Source: an uncultured Oscillospiraceae bacterium (GTDB lineage Bacteria > Bacillota > Clostridia > Oscillospirales > Oscillospiraceae). Taken from it: a stretch of DNA of 42,729 nucleotides. The stretch covers positions 1-42,729 of the forward strand of contig CALWYL010000010.1 in the NCBI GenBank assembly GCA_944385765.1, written 5' to 3'. Below, one piece after another: positions 1 to 8,866 of this stretch. The notes below the pieces were generated by a model. That model was given only the letters and a program-made list of their open reading frames with translations, ran no database searches and was not told the origin of the DNA. The position numbers and the translations under genes are program-made. Every line of letters begins with the position of its first letter. Position 1 is the stretch's first letter.

Positions 1-470
1 ACGCGCTCCAGCGGCTCGATTATCTTTTGCCTTATCTGCCGCTCATAATAGCCCTCGTGCCACTCGCTGCGGTTGATAGGCATGTCGAGGCAGGAGACGA
101 AAAACTTCTCATTGGGTATCAGCTCGCAGTAGTCGAAATACTGCTCCATGCGGTTCATCGTCGTGCAGCACTCCTGGCCCAGCAGCGCGGCGATGAAGTT
201 GTATCCCCCCTCGAAGGCCCGCTCGAGTATGCTCTTCGAGTATGGACATGAGCGGTTCGTCATGTAATAGGTCGCCATGTCCGGGCTGTTGCAGCCGGGC
301 GCGCGCAGCCGCAGCCCGAAGCAGCCGTCCACGTCCAGCAGCACCTCGGGTATGTGCGAGCAGTTGTACGCCAGCGCCAGCCTCCCCTCCCCGCAGGCCC
401 GCTTCACGAGCTCGTTGTTCGCCGCGCGCAGCAGCTCCTCGAACTCGATAAGGTGTTTCAAGTCCCTCAA
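1..470 (-). CDS. 2-hydroxyacyl-CoA dehydratase family protein (N-terminal part, runs off left edge)
   Basis: Reading leftward from TTG at 470 gives about 156 residues that stay open to the window edge. The pattern fits the HgdB/BcrC (2-hydroxyacyl-CoA dehydratase / benzoyl-CoA reductase) family: an early Cys in YNCSHIPEVLL, a second in SCPYSKS, a third in ECCTTMNRM, then the strand FVSCLDMP. In that family the conserved cysteines hold a [4Fe-4S] cluster used for radical dehydration of 2-hydroxyacyl-CoAs or similar ATP-driven reductions. The TTG start is chosen because AAGGGGG (revcomp of 478-484) lies just upstream and no ATG or GTG is better placed; a second in-frame TTG is at 461. No partner gene (activator ATPase HgdC or second subunit) is visible, so substrate and exact role are unknown. 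Family call fairly sure, start moderately sure. Confidence 0.65.
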   Translation of the reverse strand, partial: MRDLKHLIEFEELLRAANNELVKRACGEGRLALAYNCSHIPEVLLDVDGCFGLRLRAPGCNSPDMATYYMTNRSCPYSKSILERAFEGGYNFIAALLGQECCTTMNRMEQYFDYCELIPNEKFFVSCLDMPINRSEWHEGYYERQIRQKIIEPLER

Positions 471-615
471 ACGTACGCCCCCTTGTCTCAGTCGTTTTTT
501 CCTCTCCGGTCCGTTTCCTCCATCTTGATGCCGGGCCCGGGGACGCTCGCGCCGGCCATATTCTGTGGACGCTCGCCTCTCCGGGCCCGAAACTGGTTTT
601 TTTGTTCACGTTGTT
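471..615 (-). promoter_or_regulatory. Long structured 5' leader of the dehydratase-family gene
   Basis: About 145 nt separate the predicted transcription start from the TTG. The leader contains CGGGCCCGG near 584-592 and again near 532-541, able to pair with each other around a 40-nt interior. GGACGCTCGC occurs twice on the + strand (about 540-549 and 569-578). I recognise no known riboswitch class. A fold-and-covariation test across relatives would decide whether it is a regulatory RNA. Confidence 0.35.
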
Positions 616-621
616 GGGTAG

Positions 622-650
622 ATTATACAACCGGGCGGCCCACGCGTCAA
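622..650 (-). promoter_or_regulatory. Sigma-A promoter of the dehydratase-family gene
   Basis: On the - strand TTGACG (650-645), a 17-bp spacer and TATAAT (627-622) make a near-consensus promoter directed leftward at the gene starting at 470. The expected start of transcription is near 615. Confidence 0.75.
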
Positions 651-711
651 CCATGTTTGTGAATAATCGGACACAGTTTGGATTTTTTTCCTCCACAAGC
701 CGACACAAGGG

Positions 712-740
712 TTGATTAACGCTCAGCGTGCATGTATAAT
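712..740 (+). promoter_or_regulatory. Sigma-A promoter of the TetR operon
   Basis: TTGATT (712-717), a 17-bp spacer and a perfect TATAAT (735-740) point rightward to the TetR gene, giving a leader of about 70 nt. TTAAC recurs around it (717-721, 755-759), which might be operator half-sites, but no clean palindrome is visible. Confidence 0.75.
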
Positions 741-816
741 TGATTTAACATGGGGCAGAGTCAGCTTAACGTGCGGCAGCTAATGTACTGTCAGGTATTC
801 ATCATGGAGGTTTCAA

Positions 817-1392
817 ATGGAAGAGCCCAAAACTGACCGCCGGGTCAGAAAGACAAAGAAGCAGCTCCGCATGGCGCTCACCACCCTGATGATGGAGCGC
901 GGCGCGGGCGACATAACCGTGCGCGAGATAGCCGAGCTGGCCGACGTGAACCGCGGCACCTTCTACGCGCACTACCGCGATGTGAACGACCTGCTCACAC
1001 AGCTGGAGCAGAACGTCTTCGACCGCCTGGAGGAGATAAGCGTCAGCAACCGCAGCCGCAGCGGCGGCGACGCGCTGGAGGCCTATCTCACGGACGTGAT
1101 GACCCTCTGCCGGGACAGCGCGGACATATACCGCGCCCTGGTGATACGCAACAACGACATGGCCTTTCAGCAGAAGCTCCTGGAGGAGCTGAAAAACCAC
1201 TATCTGCGCTCTTTTATCTCGCGCAGCAGCACGGCCAGCGCGCGCGAGCAGGAGCTCTTCTGCTCCTTCGCCGTGCAGGGCATGCTTTCTCTCACCAACA
1301 GCTGGATGGAATCCGGCCTGCGGGAGACCCCGGAGGAGATCGCCGGCTTCGGCAGCAGGTTCATCCTGCGCGGGCTCGAGGCGCTCAACTAA
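817..1392 (+). CDS. TetR/AcrR family transcriptional regulator
   Basis: A 191-residue protein, usual TetR size. The N-terminal DNA-binding domain (about residues 10-60) shows the typical helix-turn-helix ITVREIAELADVNRGTFYAHY followed by DVNDLL. The rest is an all-helical ligand or dimer domain; the stretch YRALVIRNNDMAFQQKLL resembles the C-terminal domain of Firmicutes DhaS-like regulators. The ATG has a strong GGAGG at 805-809. Only 22 bp separate it from the downstream membrane protein, so the two probably share a transcript and the regulator may control itself and that gene. The ligand cannot be told from sequence. An unrelated gene is transcribed divergently from 170 bp upstream. Confidence 0.9.
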   Translation: MEEPKTDRRVRKTKKQLRMALTTLMMERGAGDITVREIAELADVNRGTFYAHYRDVNDLLTQLEQNVFDRLEEISVSNRSRSGGDALEAYLTDVMTLCRDSADIYRALVIRNNDMAFQQKLLEELKNHYLRSFISRSSTASAREQELFCSFAVQGMLSLTNSWMESGLRETPEEIAGFGSRFILRGLEALN

Positions 1393-1414
1393 TATTCTCA
1401 TCAGGAGGAGCCAC

Positions 1415-3130
1415 ATGAAATTCAACTTCGGCAGCTTCAGCCAGGACCCCCAGACCGGGGAATACAGCTACACGCCGCCCCCCAAGAACCCGCGCCGCGC
1501 CCGCAAGGCCCTCTCCAAGGGCAAGAGCCTGCTCATAGCGCTGCTGGTCACGCTCGTGTTCGGCTTCGTGTACTTCTACTTCAGCCTGCCGGCCATAAAC
1601 ATCCACTCGAGCGACCTGTACGTGTTCATCATCCTGCTCTGCGCCGTGTTCGGCGCCTGCGAGCTGCTGCTCACGGGGGCTCAAGCCTCCAGCGTCCGCG
1701 AATGGGTGGGCACCGCCCGCAAGCGGGCGGCCGTGCCCTTCTATGTAGTCTGCCTGGCCCTGGCCGTGGCCATAGTCGGCACGGTCATAGGCTGGAGGGT
1801 GTTCCGCGCCAGGGATTACGCCTCGCTGCTGCCCATAGAAAACGGTGACTTCGCCAGCGAAGTCGCGGAGATATCCTTCGACCAGATCCCCATGCTGGAC
1901 TCCGCCTCGGCCAACGTCCTGGCCACCCGCCGCCTGGGCGAGCTGGCCGACCTTGTCAGCCAGTTTGAGGTAAACTCCGAGAGCTATCAGATCAATTACC
2001 ACGACCGCCCCGTGCGTGTCACATATCTCAACTACGGCGACTTCTTCAAGTGGTGGAACAACCAGCGCGACGGCATCCCGGCCTATATAGTCATAGACAT
2101 GGTCACGCAGGAGGTCACGGTCGAGCGCCTCGAGGAGGGCATCCGCTATTCGCCCAGCGAGTACTTCTTCCGCGACATCGACCGCTATCTCCGCTTCAAA
2201 TATCCCACCAAGATGTTCTCGGACGTCAACTTCGAGGTTAACGAGGAGGGCGAGCCCTACTGGGTGGCCACCGTCGTCACCAAGCGCGTGGGCCTCTTCG
2301 GCGGCGAGGACGCCATAGGCGCCGTGCTGGTCAACGCCGTCACAGGGGAGAGCGAGTATCTGGACATCGAGGATGTCCCCACCTGGGTGGACCGTGTGTT
2401 CACCGCCGAGCTCATACTCGAGCAGTACAACTACTACGGCCTCTATAACGGCGGCTTCTGGAACAGCCTGTTCGGCCAGAGCGGCTGTACCGAGACCACG
2501 GCGCACTACAACTATATAGCCCAGGACGACGACGTCTGGATGTACACCGGCATCACCTCCGTGACCGGCGACCGGGGCAACATCGGCTTCATCCTGGTCA
2601 ACCAGCGCACAAAGGAGGCCCGTTACTACCCCTGTGCCGGCGCCGACGAGGCCAGTGCCATGTCCAGCGCCGAGGGCGCCGTGCAGCAGTACAGCTACGT
2701 CGCCACCGCCCCGCTGCTGCTCAACACAGGTGGGCAGCCGACCTATTTCATGGCCCTCAAGGACGCCAGCCAGCTCGTCAAGATGTACGCCATGGTCAAC
2801 GTGCAGCAGTACGACGCCGTTGCCACCGGCAGCACCGTGGAGGAGTGTGTCGAGAACTACATCGACCTCCTCGCAGGGCGCGGCATCTCCGCCGATGTCC
2901 CGGTGTCCAACACCGAGAGCGTCAGCGGCCGGGTGGCCGAGCTGCGCAGCGCGGTAATAGACGGCAACACGCTCTTCTACATCTCCCTGGAGAACAGCGA
3001 CGGCTGGTACACGATAAGCGCCGCCGACTGCCCGGAGGCCGCCGTGCTCAGCCCCGGCGACCGGGTGACGGTCACCTTCACCCCCGCCGAGGGGGCGCTC
3101 ACGCCGCTCTCCACCCTGGAGATAGACTAG
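1415..3130 (+). CDS. Membrane protein of unknown function with a large extracytoplasmic domain
   Basis: I do not recognise a named family. The 571-residue protein starts with a charged, proline-containing cytoplasmic tail (1-35), then three predicted membrane helices at about 38-58, 68-88 and 107-128, then roughly 440 residues of mixed alpha/beta sequence. Two similar strand units recur in the large domain: AVLVNAVTGESEY near residue 310 and GFILVNQRTKEARYY near 395. Such (V/I)LVN-x-x-TGE-x-x-YY strands recall PepSY-like folds; this is resemblance only. The last 85 residues look like a small OB-like beta domain. The start has AGGAGG (1403-1408) at good spacing. It follows the TetR gene by 22 bp and a strong terminator ends the unit. 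Confidence 0.8.
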   Translation: MKFNFGSFSQDPQTGEYSYTPPPKNPRRARKALSKGKSLLIALLVTLVFGFVYFYFSLPAINIHSSDLYVFIILLCAVFGACELLLTGAQASSVREWVGTARKRAAVPFYVVCLALAVAIVGTVIGWRVFRARDYASLLPIENGDFASEVAEISFDQIPMLDSASANVLATRRLGELADLVSQFEVNSESYQINYHDRPVRVTYLNYGDFFKWWNNQRDGIPAYIVIDMVTQEVTVERLEEGIRYSPSEYFFRDIDRYLRFKYPTKMFSDVNFEVNEEGEPYWVATVVTKRVGLFGGEDAIGAVLVNAVTGESEYLDIEDVPTWVDRVFTAELILEQYNYYGLYNGGFWNSLFGQSGCTETTAHYNYIAQDDDVWMYTGITSVTGDRGNIGFILVNQRTKEARYYPCAGADEASAMSSAEGAVQQYSYVATAPLLLNTGGQPTYFMALKDASQLVKMYAMVNVQQYDAVATGSTVEECVENYIDLLAGRGISADVPVSNTESVSGRVAELRSAVIDGNTLFYISLENSDGWYTISAADCPEAAVLSPGDRVTVTFTPAEGALTPLSTLEID

Positions 3131-3142
3131 AACGCACGCGAG

Positions 3143-3169
3143 CCCCGGGGCCCGGCGCCCCGGGGTTTT
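3143..3169 (+). terminator. Intrinsic terminator after the TetR operon
   Basis: A perfect 9-bp GC stem (3143-3151 with 3157-3165), a 5-nt loop and TTTT (3166-3169), 12 nt after the stop codon of the membrane protein. Confidence 0.8.
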
Positions 3170-3192
3170 CCGTATCCGGGCGCGCCGGGCGC

Positions 3193-3221
3193 TTGCGCAG
3201 GTGTAAAACCCGGTGTATTAT
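3193..3221 (+). promoter_or_regulatory. Probable promoter of the AI-2E family transporter
   Basis: TTGCGC (3193-3198), 17 bp, TATTAT (3216-3221). The -10 is good and the -35 weak. It lies between the preceding terminator and the TTG start at 3265. Confidence 0.45.
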
Positions 3222-3264
3222 GGTATCATAGATACAGTACCGCAGACAGGAAGGGGACCGGAGC

Positions 3265-4431
3265 TTGAAGCTGGACAGGAAGACCGTGCGCACCATACTG
3301 TTTATCATCACCTTCGCGGTGGCGCTGTACACCGCGGCGCAGAATCTCCGCGCCATCTATCAGGCCGTTTGCTCCGTTTGGGGCGTGTTCAGCGTGGTGA
3401 TAACCGGCCTGGCCATAGCCTTCGTGCTCAACGTCCCCCTCAAGCTCTTCGAGGAGCACGTGTTTTACGGCCTCTCGGAGGACCGCCGGGCCGTGGTCCG
3501 CCGGCTGCGCCGCCCGCTCTCCATAGTCTGCGCCCTGCTGGTGACCCTGGGCGTGGTGATCATCCTCTTCCTGGTGCTGCTGCCCCGGCTGATGGAGACC
3601 CTGGTGGTGGTGGCGGACAACCTGCCCGGCTACATCGACCAGTTCATCTCCTGGGTGGAGGACCTGCTCGCGCGCTTCAATCTCCAGTCCGGCGACCTCA
3701 CCGACATAGAGATAGACTGGGCCGGCGCCATAGACAGCTTCCTCAACGGCATCATCGACCGCTTCGACGACATAATCGGCACGGCCACGAACGTGGGCAC
3801 CTCCGTGGTGGGCGCCCTGGTGGACGCGCTCTTCAGCCTGATAATCGCCATCTACGTCCTGGCGGACAAGGAGCGCGTCTGCGCCTTCACCCGCCGCCTC
3901 ATAACCTGCTTCCTGCCCAGCCGGGCCTCCGGCGGATTGGTGCGCATGGCGGGCATGGCCTCGGAGACCTTCGGCAACTTCATCGCCGGCCAGCTGATGG
4001 ACTCGCTCATCCTGGGCATCCTCTGCTACATCGGCATGAGGCTCTTCCGCTTCCCCTATCCCGAGGTCATCTCGGTGGTCATCGGCGTCACCTCCCTGGT
4101 GCCCCTGGTGGGCTCCTTTGTCGGCGAGCTGATAGGCGCCTTCCTCATACTGATAACCAGCCCGCTCAAGGCCCTGCTCTTCATCGTGTTCATCCTCTGC
4201 CTGCAGCAGCTGGAGGGCAGCTTCATATATCCCCGCGTGGTGGGCAAGTCCGTGGGCCTGCCCGGCGTGGTGGTGCTCAGCGCCGTGCTGGTGGGCGGGA
4301 ACATCGCCAGCGTCACCGGCGCGCTGCTGGCGGTGCCCATCTGCGCCATGCTCTATTCCCTGCTGCTGGAGGCCCTGGAAGCCCGCGAGCTGCGCGCGGA
4401 GCGCCGCGCCTGGGAGCGGCGCGGGTCCTGA
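3265..4431 (+). CDS. AI-2E family transporter (YdbI/PerM-like membrane protein)
   Basis: A 388-residue membrane protein with the layout of the AI-2E transporter family. N-terminal hydrophobic helices (about 10-30 and 33-55) are followed by a helix around 88-110, a soluble region rich in Asp/Glu (about 120-170), then four to five C-terminal helices including GQLMDSLILGILCYIGM and PEVISVVIGVTSLVPLVGSFVGEL, the most conserved part of the family. Members have been linked to autoinducer-2 export, Na+/H+ exchange or unknown substrates, so the substrate should not be inferred. Start is TTG with AGGAAGGGG upstream. It stands alone between its promoter and a terminator shared with convergent asnS. Confidence 0.85.
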   Translation: MKLDRKTVRTILFIITFAVALYTAAQNLRAIYQAVCSVWGVFSVVITGLAIAFVLNVPLKLFEEHVFYGLSEDRRAVVRRLRRPLSIVCALLVTLGVVIILFLVLLPRLMETLVVVADNLPGYIDQFISWVEDLLARFNLQSGDLTDIEIDWAGAIDSFLNGIIDRFDDIIGTATNVGTSVVGALVDALFSLIIAIYVLADKERVCAFTRRLITCFLPSRASGGLVRMAGMASETFGNFIAGQLMDSLILGILCYIGMRLFRFPYPEVISVVIGVTSLVPLVGSFVGELIGAFLILITSPLKALLFIVFILCLQQLEGSFIYPRVVGKSVGLPGVVVLSAVLVGGNIASVTGALLAVPICAMLYSLLLEALEARELRAERRAWERRGS

Positions 4432-4451
4432 GCGCGGCCCCCTCAACGGCA

Positions 4452-4488
4452 TAAAAAGCGCCGTGTGAACGTAGAGTTCACACGGCGC
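4452..4488 (-). terminator. Terminator of asnS, probably bidirectional
   Basis: A perfect 13-bp inverted repeat (4458-4470 with 4476-4488) with a 5-nt loop. Read leftward it is followed by TTTTTAT (4457-4451), an ideal terminator for asnS. Read rightward it has only a weak T-rich tail (TGTGTGTTTT), so it may also stop the transporter transcript. Confidence 0.9.
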
Positions 4489-4515
4489 CTGTGTGTTTTC
4501 CGCTGTTCGGCGGCC

Positions 4516-5913
4516 CTAGAAGTCCGCGCTGCCCAGGGTCCTGGGATGCGGCAGCACGTCGCGGATGTTGGCCACGCCCGTGAGGTACATGATGAGCCTC
4601 TCGAAGCCCAGCCCATAGCCCGCGTGGCGGCAGGAGCCGTAGCGGCGCAGGTCCAGATACCACCAGTAGTCCTTCTCGTCGAGCCCCAGCTCCGCCATGC
4701 GCGCGGTGAGCACGTCGAGCCGCTCCTCGCGCTGGCTGCCGCCTATCAGCTCCCCGATGCCGGGCACCAGGCAGTCCGCCGCGGCCACGGTCTTTCCGTC
4801 GTCGTTGAGGCGCATATAGAAGGCCTTTATCTCCTTGGGGTAGTCCGTGACGAAGATGGGCTTTTTGAACACCTGCTCGGTCAGGTATCTCTCGTGCTCG
4901 GTCTGCAGGTCGCAGCCCCAATAGGCCCTGAAGTCAAACTTGTCGTTGTTCTTCTCCAGTATCTCCACCGCCTCGGTGTAGCTGACGCGCCCGAAGTCGC
5001 TGGAGGCCACGTGGCGGAGCCTCTCCAGCAGCCCCTTGTCCACGAAGGAGTTGAAGAACTCCATCTCCTGCGGGCAGCGCTCGAGCACGCTGTTGATGAC
5101 GTACTTTATCATCGCCTCGGCGTTGTCCATGTCGTCGGAGAGGTCGGCGAAGGCCATCTCCGGCTCAATCATCCAGAACTCGGCCGCGTGCCGCTGGGTG
5201 TTGGACTTCTCCGCGCGGAAGGTGGGCCCGAAGGTGTAAACATCGCCGAAAGCCATGGCGAAGTTCTCCGCGTTGAGCTGGCCGGAGACCGTGAGGTTGG
5301 CCCGCTTGCCGAAGAAATCCTGGCTGTAGTCCACGCTGCCGTCCTCGCAGCGCGGCGGATTCGACACGTCCAGGGTGGTCACCTCGAACATCTCGCCCGC
5401 GCCCTCGCAGTCGCTGGCGGTGATGATGGGCGTGTGCACATAGACGAAGCCCTGGGACTGGAAGAACTCGTGTATGGCCGCGGCCGCCACGCTGCGCACG
5501 CGGAACACGGCGGAAAAGAGGTTGGTGCGCGGGCGCAGGTGCTGTATGGTGCGCAAAAACTCCACGCTGTGGCGCTTTTTCTGCAGCGGGTAGTCGCTGG
5601 TGGAGGCCCCCTCCACCTCTATGGCCGAGGCCTTGAGCTCAAATGGCTGCTTGGCCTCCGGGGTCAGCACCAGCGTGCCGCGGACAATGAGCGCCGCCCC
5701 CACGTTCTGGCGGGCTATCTCGTCGTAATTGTCGAGCGCCGCGCGCTCCAGCACCACCTGCAGGCTCTTGTGGCAGGAGCCGTCGTTGAGCTCGACAAAG
5801 CCGAAGTTCTTCATGTCGCGCACCGTGCGCACCCAGCCGCAGACCGTCAGCTCGGCGCCGTCGAAGGCCGCCGCGTCGGCGTATATGCCGGAAATCCTCT
5901 GCCTCTTCATCAT
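4516..5913 (-). CDS. asnS: Asparagine--tRNA ligase
   Basis: Class IIb aminoacyl-tRNA synthetase that charges tRNA-Asn with asparagine in the cytoplasm; about 465 residues, standard length. An N-terminal OB-fold anticodon domain (about 15-105, with [19 protein letters not shown]) is followed by the catalytic domain. Motif 2 is seen in [16 protein letters not shown] and motif 3 in [15 protein letters not shown]. The AsnRS-type [11 protein letters not shown] and the C-terminal PRTLGSADF (usually PRTPGSAEF) support AsnRS rather than AspRS. I prefer ATG at 5913: GAGGAG (5924-5919) sits 5 nt before it, while the upstream GTG at 5919 overlaps that Shine-Dalgarno. Its presence suggests direct charging of tRNA-Asn. 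No T-box is visible in its 73-nt leader. Confidence 0.97.
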   Translation of the reverse strand: MMKRQRISGIYADAAAFDGAELTVCGWVRTVRDMKNFGFVELNDGSCHKSLQVVLERAALDNYDEIARQNVGAALIVRGTLVLTPEAKQPFELKASAIEVEGASTSDYPLQKKRHSVEFLRTIQHLRPRTNLFSAVFRVRSVAAAAIHEFFQSQGFVYVHTPIITASDCEGAGEMFEVTTLDVSNPPRCEDGSVDYSQDFFGKRANLTVSGQLNAENFAMAFGDVYTFGPTFRAEKSNTQRHAAEFWMIEPEMAFADLSDDMDNAEAMIKYVINSVLERCPQEMEFFNSFVDKGLLERLRHVASSDFGRVSYTEAVEILEKNNDKFDFRAYWGCDLQTEHERYLTEQVFKKPIFVTDYPKEIKAFYMRLNDDGKTVAAADCLVPGIGELIGGSQREERLDVLTARMAELGLDEKDYWWYLDLRRYGSCRHAGYGLGFERLIMYLTGVANIRDVLPHPRTLGSADF

Positions 5914-5971
5914 TTTCACTCCTCATTTTGTCCGCGGCCGCCGTCCCCTGGCAAAAGCCGCGCTTTGCCTG

Positions 5972-6000
5972 TTGCCTTGGCCGTGATAATGTATTATACT
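5972..6000 (+). promoter_or_regulatory. Sigma-A promoter of cysK
   Basis: TTGCCT (5972-5977), 17 bp, TATACT (5995-6000). The predicted start is near 6007, giving a 36-nt leader. Its -10 overlaps that of the leftward asnS promoter. Confidence 0.7.
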
Positions 6001-6020
6001 ACGTTAAACGAATTTTTCAA
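5993..6020 (-). promoter_or_regulatory. Sigma-A promoter of asnS, overlapping the cysK -10
   Basis: On the - strand TTGAAA (6020-6015), 16 bp, TATAAT (5998-5993). The start would be near 5986, giving a leader of about 73 nt. The leader can form a hairpin around 5950-5969 (GGCAAA paired with TTTGCC) but shows no T-box motif. Confidence 0.7.
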
Positions 6021-6042
6021 TGCTTTTTTCCGGGAGGCGCCT

Positions 6043-6954
6043 ATGGAACAGCACATCTACAACGACATAACGGAACTCATCGGCAGCACCCCTCTCGTGC
6101 GCCTGTCTCGCTACGCGCCGGGGCTGCCCCTGGCCGGCAAACTGGAGCGGCAGAACCCCGCCGGCAGCGCCAAGGACCGCGTGGCCCTGTACATGATACG
6201 CGACGCCGCCGCGCGCGGCGAGCTGTGCCCCGGCGGCATGATTATTGAGCCCACCAGCGGCAACACCGGCATAGGCATCGCCGCCCTGGCGGCCGCGCTG
6301 GGCTACCGGGCGGTGATTGTCATGCCCGACTCCATGAGCCCCGAGCGCGTCAAGCTGATTGGGGCCTACGGGGCCGAGGTGGTGCTCACCCCGGGCGCGG
6401 AGGGCATGTCCGGCGCGGTGAAACGCGCCGGGGAGCTGCACGCGGCCAACCCCGGCAGCATCATCGCCGGCCAGTTCGAGAACCCCGCCAACCCCCGCGC
6501 GCACTACGAGACCACCGGCCCCGAGATATGGCGCGCCGCCGAGGGGCGCATAGCCGCCTTTGTCGCCGGCGTTGGCACCGGCGGCACGATAAGCGGCGTG
6601 GGCCGCTATCTGAAGGAGCGCGACCCGGAGATACGCGTCATAGCCGTGGAGCCCGCCTCCTCGCCCCTGCTCAGCCAGGGCCGCAGCGGCGCGCACGCCA
6701 TCCAGGGCATCGGGGCGAATTTCGTGCCCCAGGCCCTGGACACCTCCGTCTACGACGAGATAATCACCGTCAGCGACGGCGACGCGCTGGACGCCATGCG
6801 CTCCCTGGCCCGCACGGAGGGCCTGCTCTGCGGCGTCTCCTCCGGCGCGGCGGCCTTTGCCGCCCGCGAGGTGGCCGCGCGCGCCTCGCTGCGCGAGGGC
6901 CTCGTAGTCTGCCTGCTGCCGGACACCGGCGAGCGCTATCTGAGCATAATGTGA
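6043..6954 (+). CDS. cysK: Cysteine synthase A (O-acetylserine sulfhydrylase)
   Basis: PLP enzyme converting O-acetylserine plus sulfide to cysteine; 303 residues, usual length. The PLP lysine is Lys44 in NPAGSAKDR, the substrate/PLP loop is PTSGNTGIG, the glycine-rich phosphate-binding loop is VGTGGTISG, and SSPLLS plus HAIQGIGANFVP are typical of CysK. ATG at 6043 follows GGGAGG at 6032-6037. A longer reading frame extends upstream without a ribosome site and runs through the promoters, so it is not real. The lipid-kinase gene starts 10 bp after the stop and is likely cotranscribed. CysM or a beta-synthase paralogue is less likely given the SxKDR and GIG context. Confidence 0.95.
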   Translation: MEQHIYNDITELIGSTPLVRLSRYAPGLPLAGKLERQNPAGSAKDRVALYMIRDAAARGELCPGGMIIEPTSGNTGIGIAALAAALGYRAVIVMPDSMSPERVKLIGAYGAEVVLTPGAEGMSGAVKRAGELHAANPGSIIAGQFENPANPRAHYETTGPEIWRAAEGRIAAFVAGVGTGGTISGVGRYLKERDPEIRVIAVEPASSPLLSQGRSGAHAIQGIGANFVPQALDTSVYDEIITVSDGDALDAMRSLARTEGLLCGVSSGAAAFAAREVAARASLREGLVVCLLPDTGERYLSIM

Positions 6955-6963
6955 GGTGCCGAC

Positions 6964-7857
6964 ATGAAGAAACTCCTCGTGATTGTCAACCCCGTGGCCG
7001 GCCGCGGCATGTACCGCCAGGGCCTGGGCGAGGCGCTGCATATCCTCTACTCCGCCGGCTACACCCCCACCGTGGTGTTCACCACCCGCTCGGGCGAGGC
7101 CGTTGACCTGGCCTCCGGCCTGGGCGCCGGCTATGACGCCCTCTGCTGCCTGGGCGGCGACGGCACGCTCTCCGACGTGGTCACCGGGCTCATGTCCCTG
7201 CCGGAGGAGTCCCGCCCCCCGCTGGGCTACTTCCCCCTGGGCACGGCCAACGACGTGGCCACCACGCTGCGCCTGCCGAAAAACGACCCCCCCGCCGCCG
7301 CCCGGCGCATGGTGGAGAGCTCTCCCCGCCCCTGGGACGTGGGCGACATGGGCGGCGGGCGCTATTTCACCTATGTGGCCGCCTTCGGCGCCTTCACCGA
7401 CGTCAGCTACGAGACCTCCCAGCAGTCCAAGCAGGCCCTGGGCCACCTGGCCTATCTGCTGGAGGGCATGAACCGCCTGCCGCACCTGCCGCACTACGCC
7501 GCCCGCGTGGAGTTCGACGGCCGGGTGGAGGAGGGCGACTTCATCTTCGGCGGCGTCACCAACTCCACCTCCGTGGCCGGCCTGGTCAAGCTCGACCAGG
7601 ACCTGGTCTCCCTGGACGACGGGCTCTTCGAGGTCTCGCTGGTCCGCTTCCCGGAGAACCTGGCCGACATGAACAAGCTGATGGGCGAGGCCGCCGCCAG
7701 GAACTACAACGGGGAGATGTTCAGCATCCGCCGCGCCTCCACCGTCACCTTCACCTTCGCCGAGCCGGTCCCCTTCACCAGGGACGGCGAGCCCGGCGGG
7801 AGCCACGTCTCCATAACCATCAGGAACCGCCGCGCCGCGCTCCGGCTGCTCTGCTGA
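6964..7857 (+). CDS. Diacylglycerol kinase family lipid kinase
   Basis: A 297-residue member of the DgkB/YegS/sphingosine-kinase-like family. The nucleotide-binding signature CLGGDGTLSD is at about 62-71, preceded by IVNPVAGRG (7-15) and followed by PLGTANDVATTL, the family's G-T-x-N-D motif. The C-terminal half is the beta-sandwich with FIFGGVTNS and DGLFEVSLVR. Such enzymes phosphorylate diacylglycerol or related lipids at the inner membrane face, returning diacylglycerol to phospholipid synthesis. It is the last gene before a strong terminator and starts 10 bp after cysK. The lipid substrate (DgkB or a YegS-like lipid) cannot be decided. Confidence 0.88.
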   Translation: MKKLLVIVNPVAGRGMYRQGLGEALHILYSAGYTPTVVFTTRSGEAVDLASGLGAGYDALCCLGGDGTLSDVVTGLMSLPEESRPPLGYFPLGTANDVATTLRLPKNDPPAAARRMVESSPRPWDVGDMGGGRYFTYVAAFGAFTDVSYETSQQSKQALGHLAYLLEGMNRLPHLPHYAARVEFDGRVEEGDFIFGGVTNSTSVAGLVKLDQDLVSLDDGLFEVSLVRFPENLADMNKLMGEAAARNYNGEMFSIRRASTVTFTFAEPVPFTRDGEPGGSHVSITIRNRRAALRLLC

Positions 7858-7872
7858 GCGGCCCGGGCGGCG

Positions 7873-7907
7873 AAAAAGGCGCCCCGCTGCGCGGGGCGCC
7901 TTTTTTT
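7873..7907. terminator. Bidirectional terminator between the lipid kinase and psuG
   Basis: A GC stem (7878-7887 with 7891-7900) with a 3-nt loop is flanked by A5 (7873-7877) and T7 (7901-7907), so it can stop the rightward cysK unit and the leftward psu operon. Confidence 0.93.
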
Positions 7908-7921
7908 CATGTCGTTCTCCC

Positions 7922-8839
<918 letters not shown>

Positions 8840-8866
8840 GTCGATTCTCCTTTGCAAAGTCGATAT

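Noticed and set aside
471..708. A 199-residue leftward frame including the dehydratase leader
   Set aside because: It is frame-shifted relative to the conserved dehydratase sequence and spans the promoter.
5925..5960. TTGCCA with a CAAAAT box as an asnS promoter
   Set aside because: The start would fall at or after the Shine-Dalgarno; the promoter at 5993-6020 is stronger and well placed.
4465..6954. An open frame apparently joining sequence antisense to asnS to cysK
   Set aside because: The upstream part is the complement of asnS and has no ribosome site; cysK has its own start at 6043 with GGGAGG and a promoter.
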